64,000 bases of DNA from contig NZ_CP085193.1 of assembly GCF_024298965.1 (NCBI RefSeq), positions 5,704,001 through 5,768,000 on the forward strand, read 5' to 3'. Made by a program: the position numbers and the translations under genes. The notes below the pieces were generated by a model, which was given only the letters and a program-made list of their open reading frames with translations, was not told the origin of the DNA and did no database searches. Source of the DNA: Streptomyces rapamycinicus NRRL 5491 (lineage in GTDB: Bacteria; Actinomycetota; Actinomycetes; Streptomycetales; Streptomycetaceae). Positions 32,530 through 40,142 of this stretch are shown here, one piece after another (positions within the stretch are counted from its first letter, which is position 1; the number at the start of each line of letters is the position of its first letter).

Positions 32530-33813
32530 GGGTTGGCTCTCCTTCCGTTCCGGGAGCGGGGTGATGGTGGCGGTGAGCCATTCCTCGGCGGGGGTGAGGC
32601 CGGTACCGGCGTAGGCCCATTGGGCGAGGACGAGCGTGGTCTCGCTCTCCTCCAGCTCGGCGGCGACTTGGGCCCGACGCCAGGCGGCACGGGCGTCGCG
32701 GAGCGCGCCAAGGGTGGTGGAGTAGCGGCGGGATTTGGTGGAGAAGTGGCCCCGGAAGCCGAGCATGTGGGCCCAGGCGCGGAGCCGGAGGTGTGCCAGG
32801 TCTTTGCGGGCGCCGAGGGCCCAGGCGGTGCGGACGAGGCGGCGGGCGTGCTCGCTGATGTCGAGTTGGGCGACTTCGGCGATGAGCCGTATCGGCCGGT
32901 CGAGGGCCCCCGTCGCTGTCTCGGCGCCCTTGGTCGCGTACTTGGCGATGTACGCGGCAACGGCCCGGTCGGTCAGCTCCTGGCGGCCGTTGAAGTCGGC
33001 GCCTCGGATGGGCCGTACGTCGAGTTCGTCACCGAAGGCGAAGGTGTAGGCCCGGCCGTCGATGACCGGCCCAGCAACCTGTGCCCTGGACGCAGCGGCG
33101 CGGATGGCATCGGTCAGCAGCTCGACGGTGGCCCAGGTCGGAGGCGGAGTGTCGCCACCGCCGGGACCGTCGATGCGGATCACGGCATGGAAGTGGACGG
33201 CGCCGCGCTTTTGGTACTCGGCGACCTTGGCGAAGGACAGTCGGGCGTGCTCGCGGAAGGCCCGTTGTGTGAGCCCGGCCCGCTTGGCGACCTCCCGCCG
33301 CAGATAGATCGAGGCCCGCCGCCACAGCAGGCCAGCGTGAGCGTTCCAGAGCACCGCGGATTCGTAGTCGTACCGGTCCGGGGCCAGCGGTGTACCAAGC
33401 GCGTCGTCGTCCTGGTCGTGGCGGACGCCGCACCGGCACCGACGGACCGTGCCAGCCGGACCGGTGGGCCGGTTGTGGACCGGGCCGAAGCTGGGCGCGG
33501 TGAAGGTGGCGAAGACGCGAGGGTGAGTGGCGACGTCTTCCGGGATGCCCTTGCCGCCACGTAGTCCGGCGGTGATCAGGTGGAAGGTGTCGCGGCGGTA
33601 AGTCTCGGCGCAGGCCGCACAGCGGGTGACACGGCGGTTGTTGCAGCGGACCAGTAGATGCCCGGCGGGCAGGTCGGTGGAGTCCAGGTGGTGGAGGACG
33701 CGGCCGATCTCGCCGGTGTCCCGGTCAAGGTGATGTTCGGTGCGGTGGCCGTCGAGGCGGATCGGGCTGGTGCAGCCGCCGAGGCCGGAGAGCTGACGGA
33801 GCAGTGCGGGCAT
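32350..33813 (-). CDS. repSA: RepSA-like replication initiator, read through into Xis
   Basis: A rolling-circle-type initiator as in pSAM2. An N-terminal part with several Cys (Cys-Ala-Ala-Cys near residue 72) suggests zinc binding. The metal site is suggested by Val-His-Phe-His-Ala-Val-Ile-Arg, and the candidate catalytic Tyr lies in Ala-Tyr-Ile-Ala-Lys-Tyr. The rest is a helical C-terminal domain. The frame is 487 codons from ATG 33813: about 428 for RepSA and 59 for Xis, with no stop between. The ATG has no ribosome binding site. An in-frame ATC at 33876 sits right after GAGGAGA, so the true start may be ATC, adding 21 residues. Confidence 0.85.
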   Translation of the reverse strand: MPALLRQLSGLGGCTSPIRLDGHRTEHHLDRDTGEIGRVLHHLDSTDLPAGHLLVRCNNRRVTRCAACAETYRRDTFHLITAGLRGGKGIPEDVATHPRVFATFTAPSFGPVHNRPTGPAGTVRRCRCGVRHDQDDDALGTPLAPDRYDYESAVLWNAHAGLLWRRASIYLRREVAKRAGLTQRAFREHARLSFAKVAEYQKRGAVHFHAVIRIDGPGGGDTPPPTWATVELLTDAIRAAASRAQVAGPVIDGRAYTFAFGDELDVRPIRGADFNGRQELTDRAVAAYIAKYATKGAETATGALDRPIRLIAEVAQLDISEHARRLVRTAWALGARKDLAHLRLRAWAHMLGFRGHFSTKSRRYSTTLGALRDARAAWRRAQVAAELEESETTLVLAQWAYAGTGLTPAEEWLTATITPLPERKESQPMADELLTVPEVMARLKIGRSTVYDLIRSRRLPSITIGRARRVPAAALRDFIDHQIAEAA

Positions 33814-33978
33814 GGTGCCGAGTGCTGCCAGGCTGCGGAGTTCGGGCAGCGGTGGCGGGGTGGTGCGGGTGATGATGGGGTCTCCTCTTTCGGCTCTTGG
33901 GTCGGGAGGGGTTGGGCTGCCGGGGCGGCGGATGCTTGGCGGTATCGAGGCCGCCCCGGCAGTCGTGTTCGAGCGGGA

Positions 33979-34275
33979 TCAGCGGCGGCGCTGGCTGGCC
34001 AGCAGCGAGCGCATGACCACGGCGGCCACGGCGACGGAGACGGCCGTGACAGCGACAGCGGCCAGGAGCGCGGTCAGGATGATGCCGACCGTGACCACGG
34101 CGCCGACCGTTCCGGCGTTGAGCCCGCTCAAGACCCCGGCCGGGCGAGCTGGAGCGGGCGCGGGGGCGTGCTGGCAGGAGCAGGCCGGGGCGTGATGGTG
34201 CTGGGCGGTCGGGACGGCTGTGGGCACGTGGACGATCGACGGCTTGGGGGCTTCGGGGTACTTAGGTCGGAACAC
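33979..34275 (-). CDS. AICE small membrane protein (spread-type)
   Basis: A 98-aa protein. An N-terminal His/Pro/Cys-rich half (Pro-Thr-Ala-Gln-His-His-His, Cys-Ser-Cys) precedes a C-terminal transmembrane segment (about residues 55-85) and a basic end. Small membrane proteins at this place in AICEs are linked with spread of the element through mycelium after TraB-mediated transfer. It is the first gene after the operator-like site at 34293, so it may lead the repSA-xis-int transcript. Confidence 0.7.
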   Translation of the reverse strand: MFRPKYPEAPKPSIVHVPTAVPTAQHHHAPACSCQHAPAPAPARPAGVLSGLNAGTVGAVVTVGIILTALLAAVAVTAVSVAVAAVVMRSLLASQRRR

Positions 34276-34292
34276 TGCGATCTCCTCTCAGC

Positions 34293-34310
34293 TACTCGTC
34301 TAGTCGTGTT
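34293..34310 (-). promoter_or_regulatory. KorSA-like operator site ahead of the repSA operon
   Basis: ACTCGTCTAGTCGTGT at 34294-34309 matches the left half and centre of the element-wide motif ACTCGT-CTAN-ACGAGT. It lies 18 bp upstream of the 33979-34275 start codon, where a GntR repressor could block the replication/excision operon. Confidence 0.5.
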
Positions 34311-34494
34311 GTTCGTTGACGGAGTCGACGCCGGAGCGCGTACCGGACTCCACGGACGGCGCAAGACCGGTGTGGGCAAGCCAGAAGCCGAACAGCGCGA
34401 TCACGACGGCGACCCACAGGCGGACGCCCATGAACTTGATCGCGATCCAGGCGACGGCGCCCAGGACGAGGACTAGGGGCAGGCTGACGGTCAC
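34300..34494 (-). CDS. AICE small membrane protein
   Basis: A 64-aa protein with two hydrophobic stretches (about residues 4-20 and 25-42) and a polar tail. Its ribosome binding site lies in the 13-bp gap after the upstream gene. It resembles the small hydrophobic proteins of AICE transfer regions (spd genes), but its exact role is not known. Confidence 0.65.
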   Translation of the reverse strand: MTVSLPLVLVLGAVAWIAIKFMGVRLWVAVVIALFGFWLAHTGLAPSVESGTRSGVDSVNEQHD

Positions 34495-34507
34495 GGGCGA
34501 TCTCCTT

Positions 34508-34693
34508 TCAGCGGATGGGGCAGCGGTGCGTACGGGCGGCCAGCTCGGCGGCGGCGTGGGTGTCGTAGTCGGCGGAGAAGTCGCAGCGGGGAGCGGTGCA
34601 CACGGCGGTGTGCTTCACCCGGCCCCGCTGATCGTTGGCGCTGCCGACCCGGACCGGGCCGATACGGATGACGTTGCGGAAGCGGCGGAGCAT
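34508..34693 (-). CDS. AICE mobile element transfer protein (zinc-finger-like)
   Basis: A 61-aa basic protein with an Arg-rich N-terminus (Arg-Ile-Gly-Pro-Val) and the pattern Thr-Ala-Val-Cys-Thr-Ala-Pro-Arg-Cys-Asp-Phe-Ser-Ala, then His and Cys near the end (Thr-His-Arg-Cys-Pro). This is the compact form annotated as mobile element transfer protein in Streptomyces AICEs. The Cys/His set could bind one zinc ion. Confidence 0.8.
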   Translation of the reverse strand: MLRRFRNVIRIGPVRVGSANDQRGRVKHTAVCTAPRCDFSADYDTHAAAELAARTHRCPIR

Positions 34694-34705
34694 GGTGGAC
34701 TCCTG

Positions 34706-35332
34706 TCAGAGGCGGGAGGCGATGGCGTCAGCCAGCGGCGCGGGAACGCCGAGACGGGCGCGCAGGGTCTCGGGGTCGATGGGCGAGCCGGTACGGGCGT
34801 GGTGGTCGTCGGCGAGCTTGCGCGCGTGGTTCACCAGCGCGGCCGGAACGTGCGGCGCGGACTGTTGCGGCTCAGGCTCCGGGGTAGTGGTTGGCCCCGC
34901 GGTTTTCGGTGCCGCCGGGACCGGGACAGCTTCAGTGGGTTCGGCCGAGGCCGACGCGGTTTCGGTCGCTGGTGTTGTGTGGGCGAGGAGAGTTCCGCCG
35001 AGGAAGGCGACGGCTGGCCATCCGGCGACGAGGATGCGCAGCCAGTCCGGTACGTCGGCCAGGTCGAGCAGCCCGGCAGTGGCGACATTCGCCCCGAGCG
35101 ACGCGGTCAGGGCGATGACGAACCAGCACCAGCCCGCCGCCCTGGACGAGCCCGACCGCAGCCGCTTCCAGGCCGCCACAAGCAACAGGTCGACGGACAC
35201 CGGGTACGCCCACGCCTTCCACCCGTCCTGCCCGGCCGCCGAGGCCAGATCATGCAGGTGGGCGAAGGACAGCGCGGCAGCGATGACCGCCTGTACCAGC
35301 ACCGCGTCAACCCGCGCCAGATGAGCGCGCAT
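34706..35332 (-). CDS. DUF2637 / SpdB-type transfer membrane protein
   Basis: A 208-aa protein with about four hydrophobic segments in the first 120 residues (including Ala-Leu-Ser-Phe-Ala-His-Leu-His and Val-Ser-Val-Asp-Leu-Leu-Leu), a Pro/Glu/Ala-rich linker and a C-terminal helical part with Ala-Arg-Leu-Gly-Val-Pro. This is the DUF2637 layout found in SpdB-like proteins of conjugative Streptomyces elements, which help the element pass through hyphal septa. It lies two genes downstream of traB in the same direction. Confidence 0.82.
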   Translation of the reverse strand: MRAHLARVDAVLVQAVIAAALSFAHLHDLASAAGQDGWKAWAYPVSVDLLLVAAWKRLRSGSSRAAGWCWFVIALTASLGANVATAGLLDLADVPDWLRILVAGWPAVAFLGGTLLAHTTPATETASASAEPTEAVPVPAAPKTAGPTTTPEPEPQQSAPHVPAALVNHARKLADDHHARTGSPIDPETLRARLGVPAPLADAIASRL

Positions 35333-35356
35333 GGGTAGGGACTCCTTCCGGTTCGG

Positions 35357-35566
35357 TCAGCCGCCCGCTGTGAGTTCGTCGGCACGGGCGCGAGCGGCAG
35401 CGGCGACCTCAGCGGCCTGGGCGTCATCGGGCTGGGCAGCGGCGATGCGCTCCAACAGGTCCGCTTTGCGGTTCATCAGCTCGGCCTTGCTCCCGGCCCC
35501 GCGTGTGCGGAAGTCGGCCAGGTCGGCCAGGAACGCGGAGACTTCGGAGATAGTGGGACGGGACAC
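35357..35566 (-). CDS. AICE small helical protein
   Basis: A 69-aa acidic, all-helical protein with Ala-Phe-Leu-Ala-Asp-Leu-Ala-Asp and an Arg-Lys-Ala-Asp-Leu-Leu-Glu-Arg-Ile helix, encoded between traB and the DUF2637 gene. GAGGGAGT precedes ATG 35566. Coiled-coil interaction with another transfer protein is possible. I do not recognise a family with known function. Confidence 0.65.
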   Translation of the reverse strand: MSRPTISEVSAFLADLADFRTRGAGSKAELMNRKADLLERIAAAQPDDAQAAEVAAAARARADELTAGG

Positions 35567-35646
35567 AGGTACTCCCTCTCGGTTTCAGGCATGGCGGGGG
35601 TAGGGACACGGCGCGATGCGGTCGCGCCAGCCGTCAGACGGGTGGA

Positions 35647-37023
35647 TTACTCGGCGGCCGGAAGCGGCTTGAGTAGAGATGTTGGAGCGCTCACCGGAAC
35701 GGCCGGCACATCCGGCCGGAAGGGTTCGAGCGCGGGCATGTCCGGCACGAGGTGGACTGCCTCGCGGCACACTTCGGCCGCGTCACCCAGCGACAAGTAC
35801 GGCGTGCGGATGCGGGACCAGCCGCCAGAGGTGTCCCCGGCGACCGCGAGGCCGGGCCGTTCCGGAGCGATGGCACAGGCCGCGCCGACTGCTTCTGGGG
35901 CGATGTCGCCGAGCGCCATCTTGGCGGAGGCTTCATCGTTCACGCGGTGGCAGACCCGGCCGGTCAGCTGAGCCCGCAGCATCGTCGCCCCCTTGCCCAG
36001 CTCGGCGCCGAAGCGCTGCCCGCACACCTCCAGGTAGATGCCTGCCGCGCGGCCGAGTTGGGCAAGCCGGATGAGCTGGGTGACCATCTCGTCCCGCCGT
36101 TCCTCGTCCTTCCGCGTGGCGACCAGGAACAGCTCGGCCACCTCGTCCACGAGCAGCACCACCGGCACCGGCCGCTCACCCTCCGGCAAACCCCAGATGT
36201 CAGAAGCGATCTCCTCATCCGGAGTGCTGGGAGCGATGCCCTGCCGGGCCTTGATCAGGTCGTACCGGTCCTCCATCAGCCCGACCAGCACAGGCAGCAG
36301 CTCCGCCGCCTGCACAGGATCGGTAGCCAGAGCCGAGAGCCGTGGAGCGAACGGCGCCAGCTCCACACCCCGCTTGCAGTCGATCCCGACCAGCACGACC
36401 GGCTGCCGGGCGAGCCCGGCTATCAGATGCCGCAGGAACATCGACTTCCCCGAGAGCGTCGCGCCCAGCGTCAGTTGGTGCGGGATGGCCCGGTAGTCCC
36501 GGACGAACGGCGTCGCGTCCTCCCGCAGCGCCACCGGCACCTTCAGGAAGCCCCCACCGGTCTTGCGCGGCATCCGCACCTTCCGGAGCACATCGAAGCC
36601 GATCAGCCGCAACTCCACCACGCCAGGCTTGATCTCCTCCACGTACGCGCCGTGAACTCCCCAGGCATGCCGCAACCGTTCGGCGGAGGCAGCCACGTCG
36701 GCAGGTTCCTGTCCCGGTGCCAGCCGCAGCCGGACCCGCAGCCCGGTCGACGTCGGACGGATCAGCCCCCGACGTGGAGGCACCGGCCGCACCTCCCGAT
36801 GCGTGAGCGCTCGCACCGCCCAGGCCCGCAGCCGCGACGGCGGAACGGTCAGCCCGCACGCGTCCATCACGGACCCGTACGACCCCAGCAGCCGGGCCGT
36901 GGAGATGGGCATCCCGACCATGGACCAGTAGGCGGCCGGGTGCCGGGCTCGGAGGTAGGCGGCCCCGCCGACCACTCCGGCGACCGGACCACCCACCTCC
37001 ACCAGACTCATCACATCAGCCAT
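35647..37023 (-). CDS. traB: FtsK/SpoIIIE-type conjugal DNA translocase TraB
   Basis: A 458-aa transfer ATPase. An N-terminal membrane-associated region (about 1-60) and linker are followed by the motor: Walker A-type Gly-Ala-Thr-Leu-Ser-Gly-Lys-Ser (about 195-202), Walker B Pro-Val-Val-Leu-Leu-Val-Asp-Glu (about 285), a Leu-Ala-Gln-Leu-Gly-Arg-Ala motif and Gln-Arg-Phe-Gly-Ala-Glu. In Streptomyces one such protein suffices to move double-stranded plasmid DNA between hyphae and binds 8-bp repeats at clt. ATG 37023 follows the SCO3933-family gene by 5 bp, so they share a transcript. The frame extends further upstream but lacks a ribosome binding site there. Confidence 0.93.
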   Translation of the reverse strand: MADVMSLVEVGGPVAGVVGGAAYLRARHPAAYWSMVGMPISTARLLGSYGSVMDACGLTVPPSRLRAWAVRALTHREVRPVPPRRGLIRPTSTGLRVRLRLAPGQEPADVAASAERLRHAWGVHGAYVEEIKPGVVELRLIGFDVLRKVRMPRKTGGGFLKVPVALREDATPFVRDYRAIPHQLTLGATLSGKSMFLRHLIAGLARQPVVLVGIDCKRGVELAPFAPRLSALATDPVQAAELLPVLVGLMEDRYDLIKARQGIAPSTPDEEIASDIWGLPEGERPVPVVLLVDEVAELFLVATRKDEERRDEMVTQLIRLAQLGRAAGIYLEVCGQRFGAELGKGATMLRAQLTGRVCHRVNDEASAKMALGDIAPEAVGAACAIAPERPGLAVAGDTSGGWSRIRTPYLSLGDAAEVCREAVHLVPDMPALEPFRPDVPAVPVSAPTSLLKPLPAAE

Positions 37024-37028
37024 CAGAC

Positions 37029-37379
37029 TCAGGCCCCCGCACCCACCGATATGGCGGCCGGGGCGATGGCCTCGGCCCGGAAGGCGATCCCATGACGCTG
37101 CTGCCCGTTGAACACGGACTCCCAAGGCCGGGCGATCAGACCGATCAGCGTGACCGGCGCCCCGAGCGCCAGCCCCTCCGTGACCCCGCTTTCCGGCACG
37201 GTGACCTGAAGCAACGAGGACTCCCCGTCGTCGATGTAGACGACGCCGAGCCGCATCAGCGTCTCACCGCTCTGGGCGTCCTTGGCGATCTCGCCGGTCT
37301 GCCGGTCCTTCACCTTCGGCTCCGGCGCCTCGGTCAGCAGAACCGTGGCACCGGAGGTCTCAACTCGGATGGAACGCAA
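37029..37379 (-). CDS. SCO3933-family regulatory protein
   Basis: A 116-aa protein with a beta-rich OB-like pattern: Ile-Arg-Val-Glu, Val-Leu-Leu-Thr-Glu, then Leu-Gly-Val-Val-Tyr-Ile-Asp-Asp, Leu-Gln-Val-Thr-Val-Pro and Val-Thr-Leu-Ile-Gly-Leu-Ile-Ala-Arg-Pro-Trp. This is the conserved companion of TraB in Streptomyces AICEs, annotated as SCO3933 family. Its biochemical role is not established. It is the first gene of the traB operon, with the operator-like sites at 37412-37523 directly upstream. Confidence 0.82.
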   Translation of the reverse strand: MRSIRVETSGATVLLTEAPEPKVKDRQTGEIAKDAQSGETLMRLGVVYIDDGESSLLQVTVPESGVTEGLALGAPVTLIGLIARPWESVFNGQQRHGIAFRAEAIAPAAISVGAGA

Positions 37380-37411
37380 CTACTTCTCCTTCTCTCACGA
37401 ACAACGCACCT

Positions 37412-37523
37412 AGTTGTGTAGATGAGTTGCGGCCTTCGAACCCGAACGAGCGGGAACGGGGACCACCATGCCACACAGCTTGCCCACTCGTCTATACGAG
37501 TATGCATCTTCGTGTGTACGAGT
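37412..37523 (-). promoter_or_regulatory. Cluster of three KorSA-like operator sites upstream of the traB operon
   Basis: Site 1 at 37412-37427 reads ACTCATCTACACAACT on the minus strand. Site 2 at 37486-37501 is ACTCGTCTATACGAGT, with perfect 6-bp arms. Site 3 at 37508-37523 is CTTCGTGTGTACGAGT. Sites 2 and 3 start 22 bp apart, on the same DNA face. They lie between the GntR gene and the gene it most likely represses. Confidence 0.6.
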
Positions 37524-37563
37524 CAGCAGAAGCAGCCCGGGGCGACCACGCCCCGGCCATGCG

Positions 37564-38349
37564 TCAGTTGGCAGGCAGCTGGTAGGCGAGGACGTACGCG
37601 TCAGCGGCCATCACGGTGTCGCAGACCTCCACAGCCCGCCCCTCCGAGTCGAAAGCGGTCCGGACGAGATGGATCACCGGCACACCGGAGGCGAGCTGGA
37701 GCGTGCGCACCTCGGCGGGCGAGGGCATCCGGGCCCGGATCTCCTCATCGAAGTGGTCCAGGCGGTGCCCCATCTCCTCCAGCCGGGCGTAGATGCCACC
37801 AGGGCCGGGGTTGGGCTGCGCGATCGGAGTGTTCCGCGCAAGATCCAGCGGCAGATACGAGGTGGCGAACTCCACCGGCCGCCCATCCAGCAGATACCGC
37901 CGCCGCCGAGCCAGCACCTTACGAGGCGAACCCAGCCGGGCGGAGATGTCCGGCGACGGCCGCTCTTCCTTCACCTCCAGGTTGTCCACCTCCGGACGGC
38001 TCCCCGCAGCCTCCGCCTCCACGGTGAAGGCAGCCTTCCCCTGATCCCGATGCCGCCGCGCGAAGCGATCCGAAGCCAGCCGCCGCACAGGCGGCCGGGG
38101 TCGGACGAAGACCCCCTTGCCGTGCTCGGACACGGCTAGCCCCTCTTGCTGGAGCAGCGACAGGGAGTTGCGGACGGTCATCCGCGAGACACCGAAGTGA
38201 TCGACCAGCTCAGTCTCGGAGGGCAGCTTGTCGCCTTCCCGGAAGCGTCCCTTGTCGATCGCTTCCCGCAGCGCGTCGGCGATCTGCCGGAACACCGCCC
38301 GGTCGCTCGTCGGGTCCAATACACCCAGGACGGAAGTCAGAGAAGCCAT
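37564..38349 (-). CDS. GntR/HutC-family repressor (KorSA-like)
   Basis: A 261-aa regulator. Residues about 8-75 are a GntR winged helix (Ala-Leu-Arg-Glu-Ala-Ile, Leu-Pro-Ser-Glu-Thr-Glu-Leu, Val-Ser-Arg-Met-Thr-Val-Arg). About 95-255 are a UTRA effector domain with the Tyr-Leu-Leu-Asp-Gly-Arg-Pro-Val motif. In pSAM2, KorSA of this family represses transfer and replication genes of the element. ATG 38349 follows AAAGGAG. An operator-like half-site lies 17 bp upstream, suggesting autoregulation. The open frame upstream to 39081 is a shadow. Confidence 0.9.
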   Translation of the reverse strand: MASLTSVLGVLDPTSDRAVFRQIADALREAIDKGRFREGDKLPSETELVDHFGVSRMTVRNSLSLLQQEGLAVSEHGKGVFVRPRPPVRRLASDRFARRHRDQGKAAFTVEAEAAGSRPEVDNLEVKEERPSPDISARLGSPRKVLARRRRYLLDGRPVEFATSYLPLDLARNTPIAQPNPGPGGIYARLEEMGHRLDHFDEEIRARMPSPAEVRTLQLASGVPVIHLVRTAFDSEGRAVEVCDTVMAADAYVLAYQLPAN

Positions 38350-38365
38350 TCGCACATACTCCTTT

Positions 38366-38381
38366 AGGTATCTAGACGAGC
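38366..38381 (-). promoter_or_regulatory. KorSA-like half-site upstream of the GntR gene
   Basis: The centre CTAG and right arm ACGAGC match the element motif. The left arm does not. The position just before the GntR ribosome binding site fits weak autoregulation. Confidence 0.4.
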
Positions 38382-38436
38382 GGCTGACCGGGATTGCTAC
38401 GGTGGAGAGCCTAGCCAGCCGAGAGGGCAGAGGAAC

Positions 38437-38868
38437 GTGAGCACTGAGCGCCCGCACTCCGTGAGCGTCGCCGGAGTCATCGTCGACGACGCGGGCCGTG
38501 CGTTGCTGATCAAGCGACGGGACAACGGTAAGTGGGAACCGCCCGGCGGCGTGCTCGAACGTGAGGAAACCATCCCGGACGCCTTGCAACGGGAAGTCCT
38601 CGAAGAGACCGGCATCAAGATCGCGCTCCCCGCGACCCTCACCGGCGTCTACAAGAACATGACCGGCCTGATCGTCTCCATGGTTTTCCGCTGCGAGGCC
38701 ATCGACGGCACCCCGACCACCGGAGCGGAAACCCGCGCCCTGCGCTGGGCCACCCGCGACGAGGTCACCGAGCTCGCCGACGAGGCATACGCGATCCGCG
38801 TCCTGGACGCGCTCGACAACACCTCCCCGCCGGCCATCCGCGCCCACGACGGCGTACGACTCATCTAG
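38437..38868 (+). CDS. NUDIX hydrolase (Pif-like)
   Basis: A 143-aa NUDIX protein from GTG 38437. The NUDIX box is complete at about residues 37-59: Gly-Gly-Val-Leu-Glu-Arg-Glu-Glu, then Arg-Glu-Val-Leu-Glu-Glu-Thr-Gly. In pSAM2 the NUDIX protein Pif prevents redundant transfer between cells that already hold the element. A homologous role here is inferred from family and position, divergent from the GntR gene. It could also be a general nucleotide-sanitising enzyme. Confidence 0.88.
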   Translation: MSTERPHSVSVAGVIVDDAGRALLIKRRDNGKWEPPGGVLEREETIPDALQREVLEETGIKIALPATLTGVYKNMTGLIVSMVFRCEAIDGTPTTGAETRALRWATRDEVTELADEAYAIRVLDALDNTSPPAIRAHDGVRLI

Positions 38869-38907
38869 CACGCACCCACGACCCATAGCCCCTACCAGCA
38901 CGAAGGA

Positions 38908-38923
38908 ACTTGTATGGACGAGT
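38908..38923 (+). promoter_or_regulatory. KorSA-like operator over the start of the ATPase gene
   Basis: ACTTGT-ATGG-ACGAGT has 5/6 and 6/6 arm matches to the element motif. It covers the ATG at 38914 and abuts the GAAGGA ribosome binding site, so binding here would block expression of the downstream pair of genes. Confidence 0.5.
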
Positions 38924-39339
38924 ATATGAGTGCTCCGCGAGTTTGGGGCCTGATGTGCCCAGGATCCCGAGAAGAAGTCACCCGCGCCCGCCGCTGGACC
39001 CGCGACATCCTCAACAACCACCCCTGCGCCGACGACGCCGAGCTGATCGTCAGCGAACTCGGCAGCAACGCCCTCACCCACACCGCGAGCGGCAGCCCCT
39101 ACGGCACATTCCAGCTCACGCTGTCCCTCTCACCCCGCACCGTCGCGATCTCCGTAACCGACGAGGGAGGCCACCCCGAAGAACCCCGCTCCACGGAGGC
39201 CGACCCGGACGACACCCACGGCCGCGGATTAACCATCGTCATGGCACTCGCCCGCCGCCTGGACATCACCGGCAGCCAGCACGGCCGCACCGTCACTGCC
39301 CAACTCGTAGCACCCGAGGCAGGAGCCACGACATGCTGA
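38914..39339 (+). CDS. RsbW-like ATP-binding (anti-sigma type) protein
   Basis: A 141-aa GHKL-type ATPase domain. The N box Glu-Leu-Ile-Val-Ser-Glu-Leu-Gly-Ser-Asn-Ala is at about 45-55, the G1 box is Val-Thr-Asp-Glu-Gly-Gly, and the G2-like Gly-Arg-Gly-Leu lies near 105. Streptomyces have many such stand-alone proteins, some acting as anti-sigma kinases. Several occur on AICEs. It contains one TTA codon (39229-39231). The next gene overlaps its stop. An operator-like site covers the start. Confidence 0.85.
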   Translation: MDEYMSAPRVWGLMCPGSREEVTRARRWTRDILNNHPCADDAELIVSELGSNALTHTASGSPYGTFQLTLSLSPRTVAISVTDEGGHPEEPRSTEADPDDTHGRGLTIVMALARRLDITGSQHGRTVTAQLVAPEAGATTC

Positions 39340-39746
39340 GGCCCCTACTGCGACCCGGCTACTGGTGCGAGTGCTGGACGCGTTCACCAGTCACAGGACC
39401 CCGCTCGGTCCTGCTCGCCTCCATCGAAACCGACAGCCCGAGCGAGGCCACTCGATGGATCCGCGTCACCGTGCGAACCATCGCCTCAGCACTCGACCGC
39501 GAAACAGCCCACAAGGCATGGGATTGGGTCACCTACGGCCACAAGGAAGCCGAAGACGCCCTCACCAACGGCGAAGCAGCCACGTTCGCCCTCACCCAAC
39601 AAGACACCCACATCGAATGGATCGTCCGGCCGGTCATCTTCCTCCCGCACGCCCACCGCGAATCCCGACGCCTCCCGGCATGCGCCGAACAGTTCTCATG
39701 CCCCACCACACACAAGATCGCCCGCCACCAGGCCAACGACCGCTGA
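39333..39746 (+). CDS. AICE hypothetical protein
   Basis: A 137-aa protein whose ATG (39333) overlaps the ATPase stop, preceded by AGGAG. It has Trp-Cys-Glu-Cys-Trp near the start, a helix around Ala-Thr-Arg-Trp-Ile-Arg-Val-Thr-Val-Arg, a beta segment and a His/Arg-rich end with two Cys. The family is not recognised. Coupling to the RsbW-like gene suggests joint action. Confidence 0.6.
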   Translation: MLRPLLRPGYWCECWTRSPVTGPRSVLLASIETDSPSEATRWIRVTVRTIASALDRETAHKAWDWVTYGHKEAEDALTNGEAATFALTQQDTHIEWIVRPVIFLPHAHRESRRLPACAEQFSCPTTHKIARHQANDR

Positions 39747-40142
39747 GTTACAACCTTCTCTACGGGTTCAAGTGCGCCGCGCAAGCGCGGCGCGCGCGGC
39801 TCGGCGGCGCGGGCCGCCGCTCCTGTCTCCGCCCCGCTCCGGCCCGACCGCCGAGCCGCGCGACAGCAACGGGCACCTTGGCTGAGGAGAAGAGCACCGT
39901 CGTGGCTGGGGGTCGGCTCCACGGCTTTAGGCACCTCCCCGGTCCGGGTCCCGCGTCGAGCAAGGCCAGGGGGCCACTCGTGCTAATTCCGGGCAGGTCC
40001 AAAGCCTGCCCGAGTTGCCAACCAGCGTACGGCCCCCTGACCATGCCCGACCCCAAACCGGGCAGGCCACCGCCCAAACCCGTGGAGCCGACTTTGAAGA
40101 GAGCCCAGGCAGTGACCCGCACCGCTAGTAGTCTCTTACCCC
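39747..40142. other. Structured non-coding block, candidate transfer or replication locus
   Basis: No gene is supported. Three inverted repeats stand out: 15-bp arms at 39793-39807 and 39848-39862 (CGCGCGGCTCGGCGG and its complement, 40-nt loop); 9-bp arms at 39967-39975 and 40031-40039; and nested inside the latter a 7-bp stem at 39991-39997/40005-40011 (GGGCAGG/CCTGCCC). Such nested dyads fit a clt or origin locus, but could also be regulatory RNA. Confidence 0.45.

Noticed and set aside
32344..33564. A 406-codon + strand frame opposite repSA and xis
   Set aside because: Gly/Glu/Val-rich shadow of well-supported minus-strand genes.
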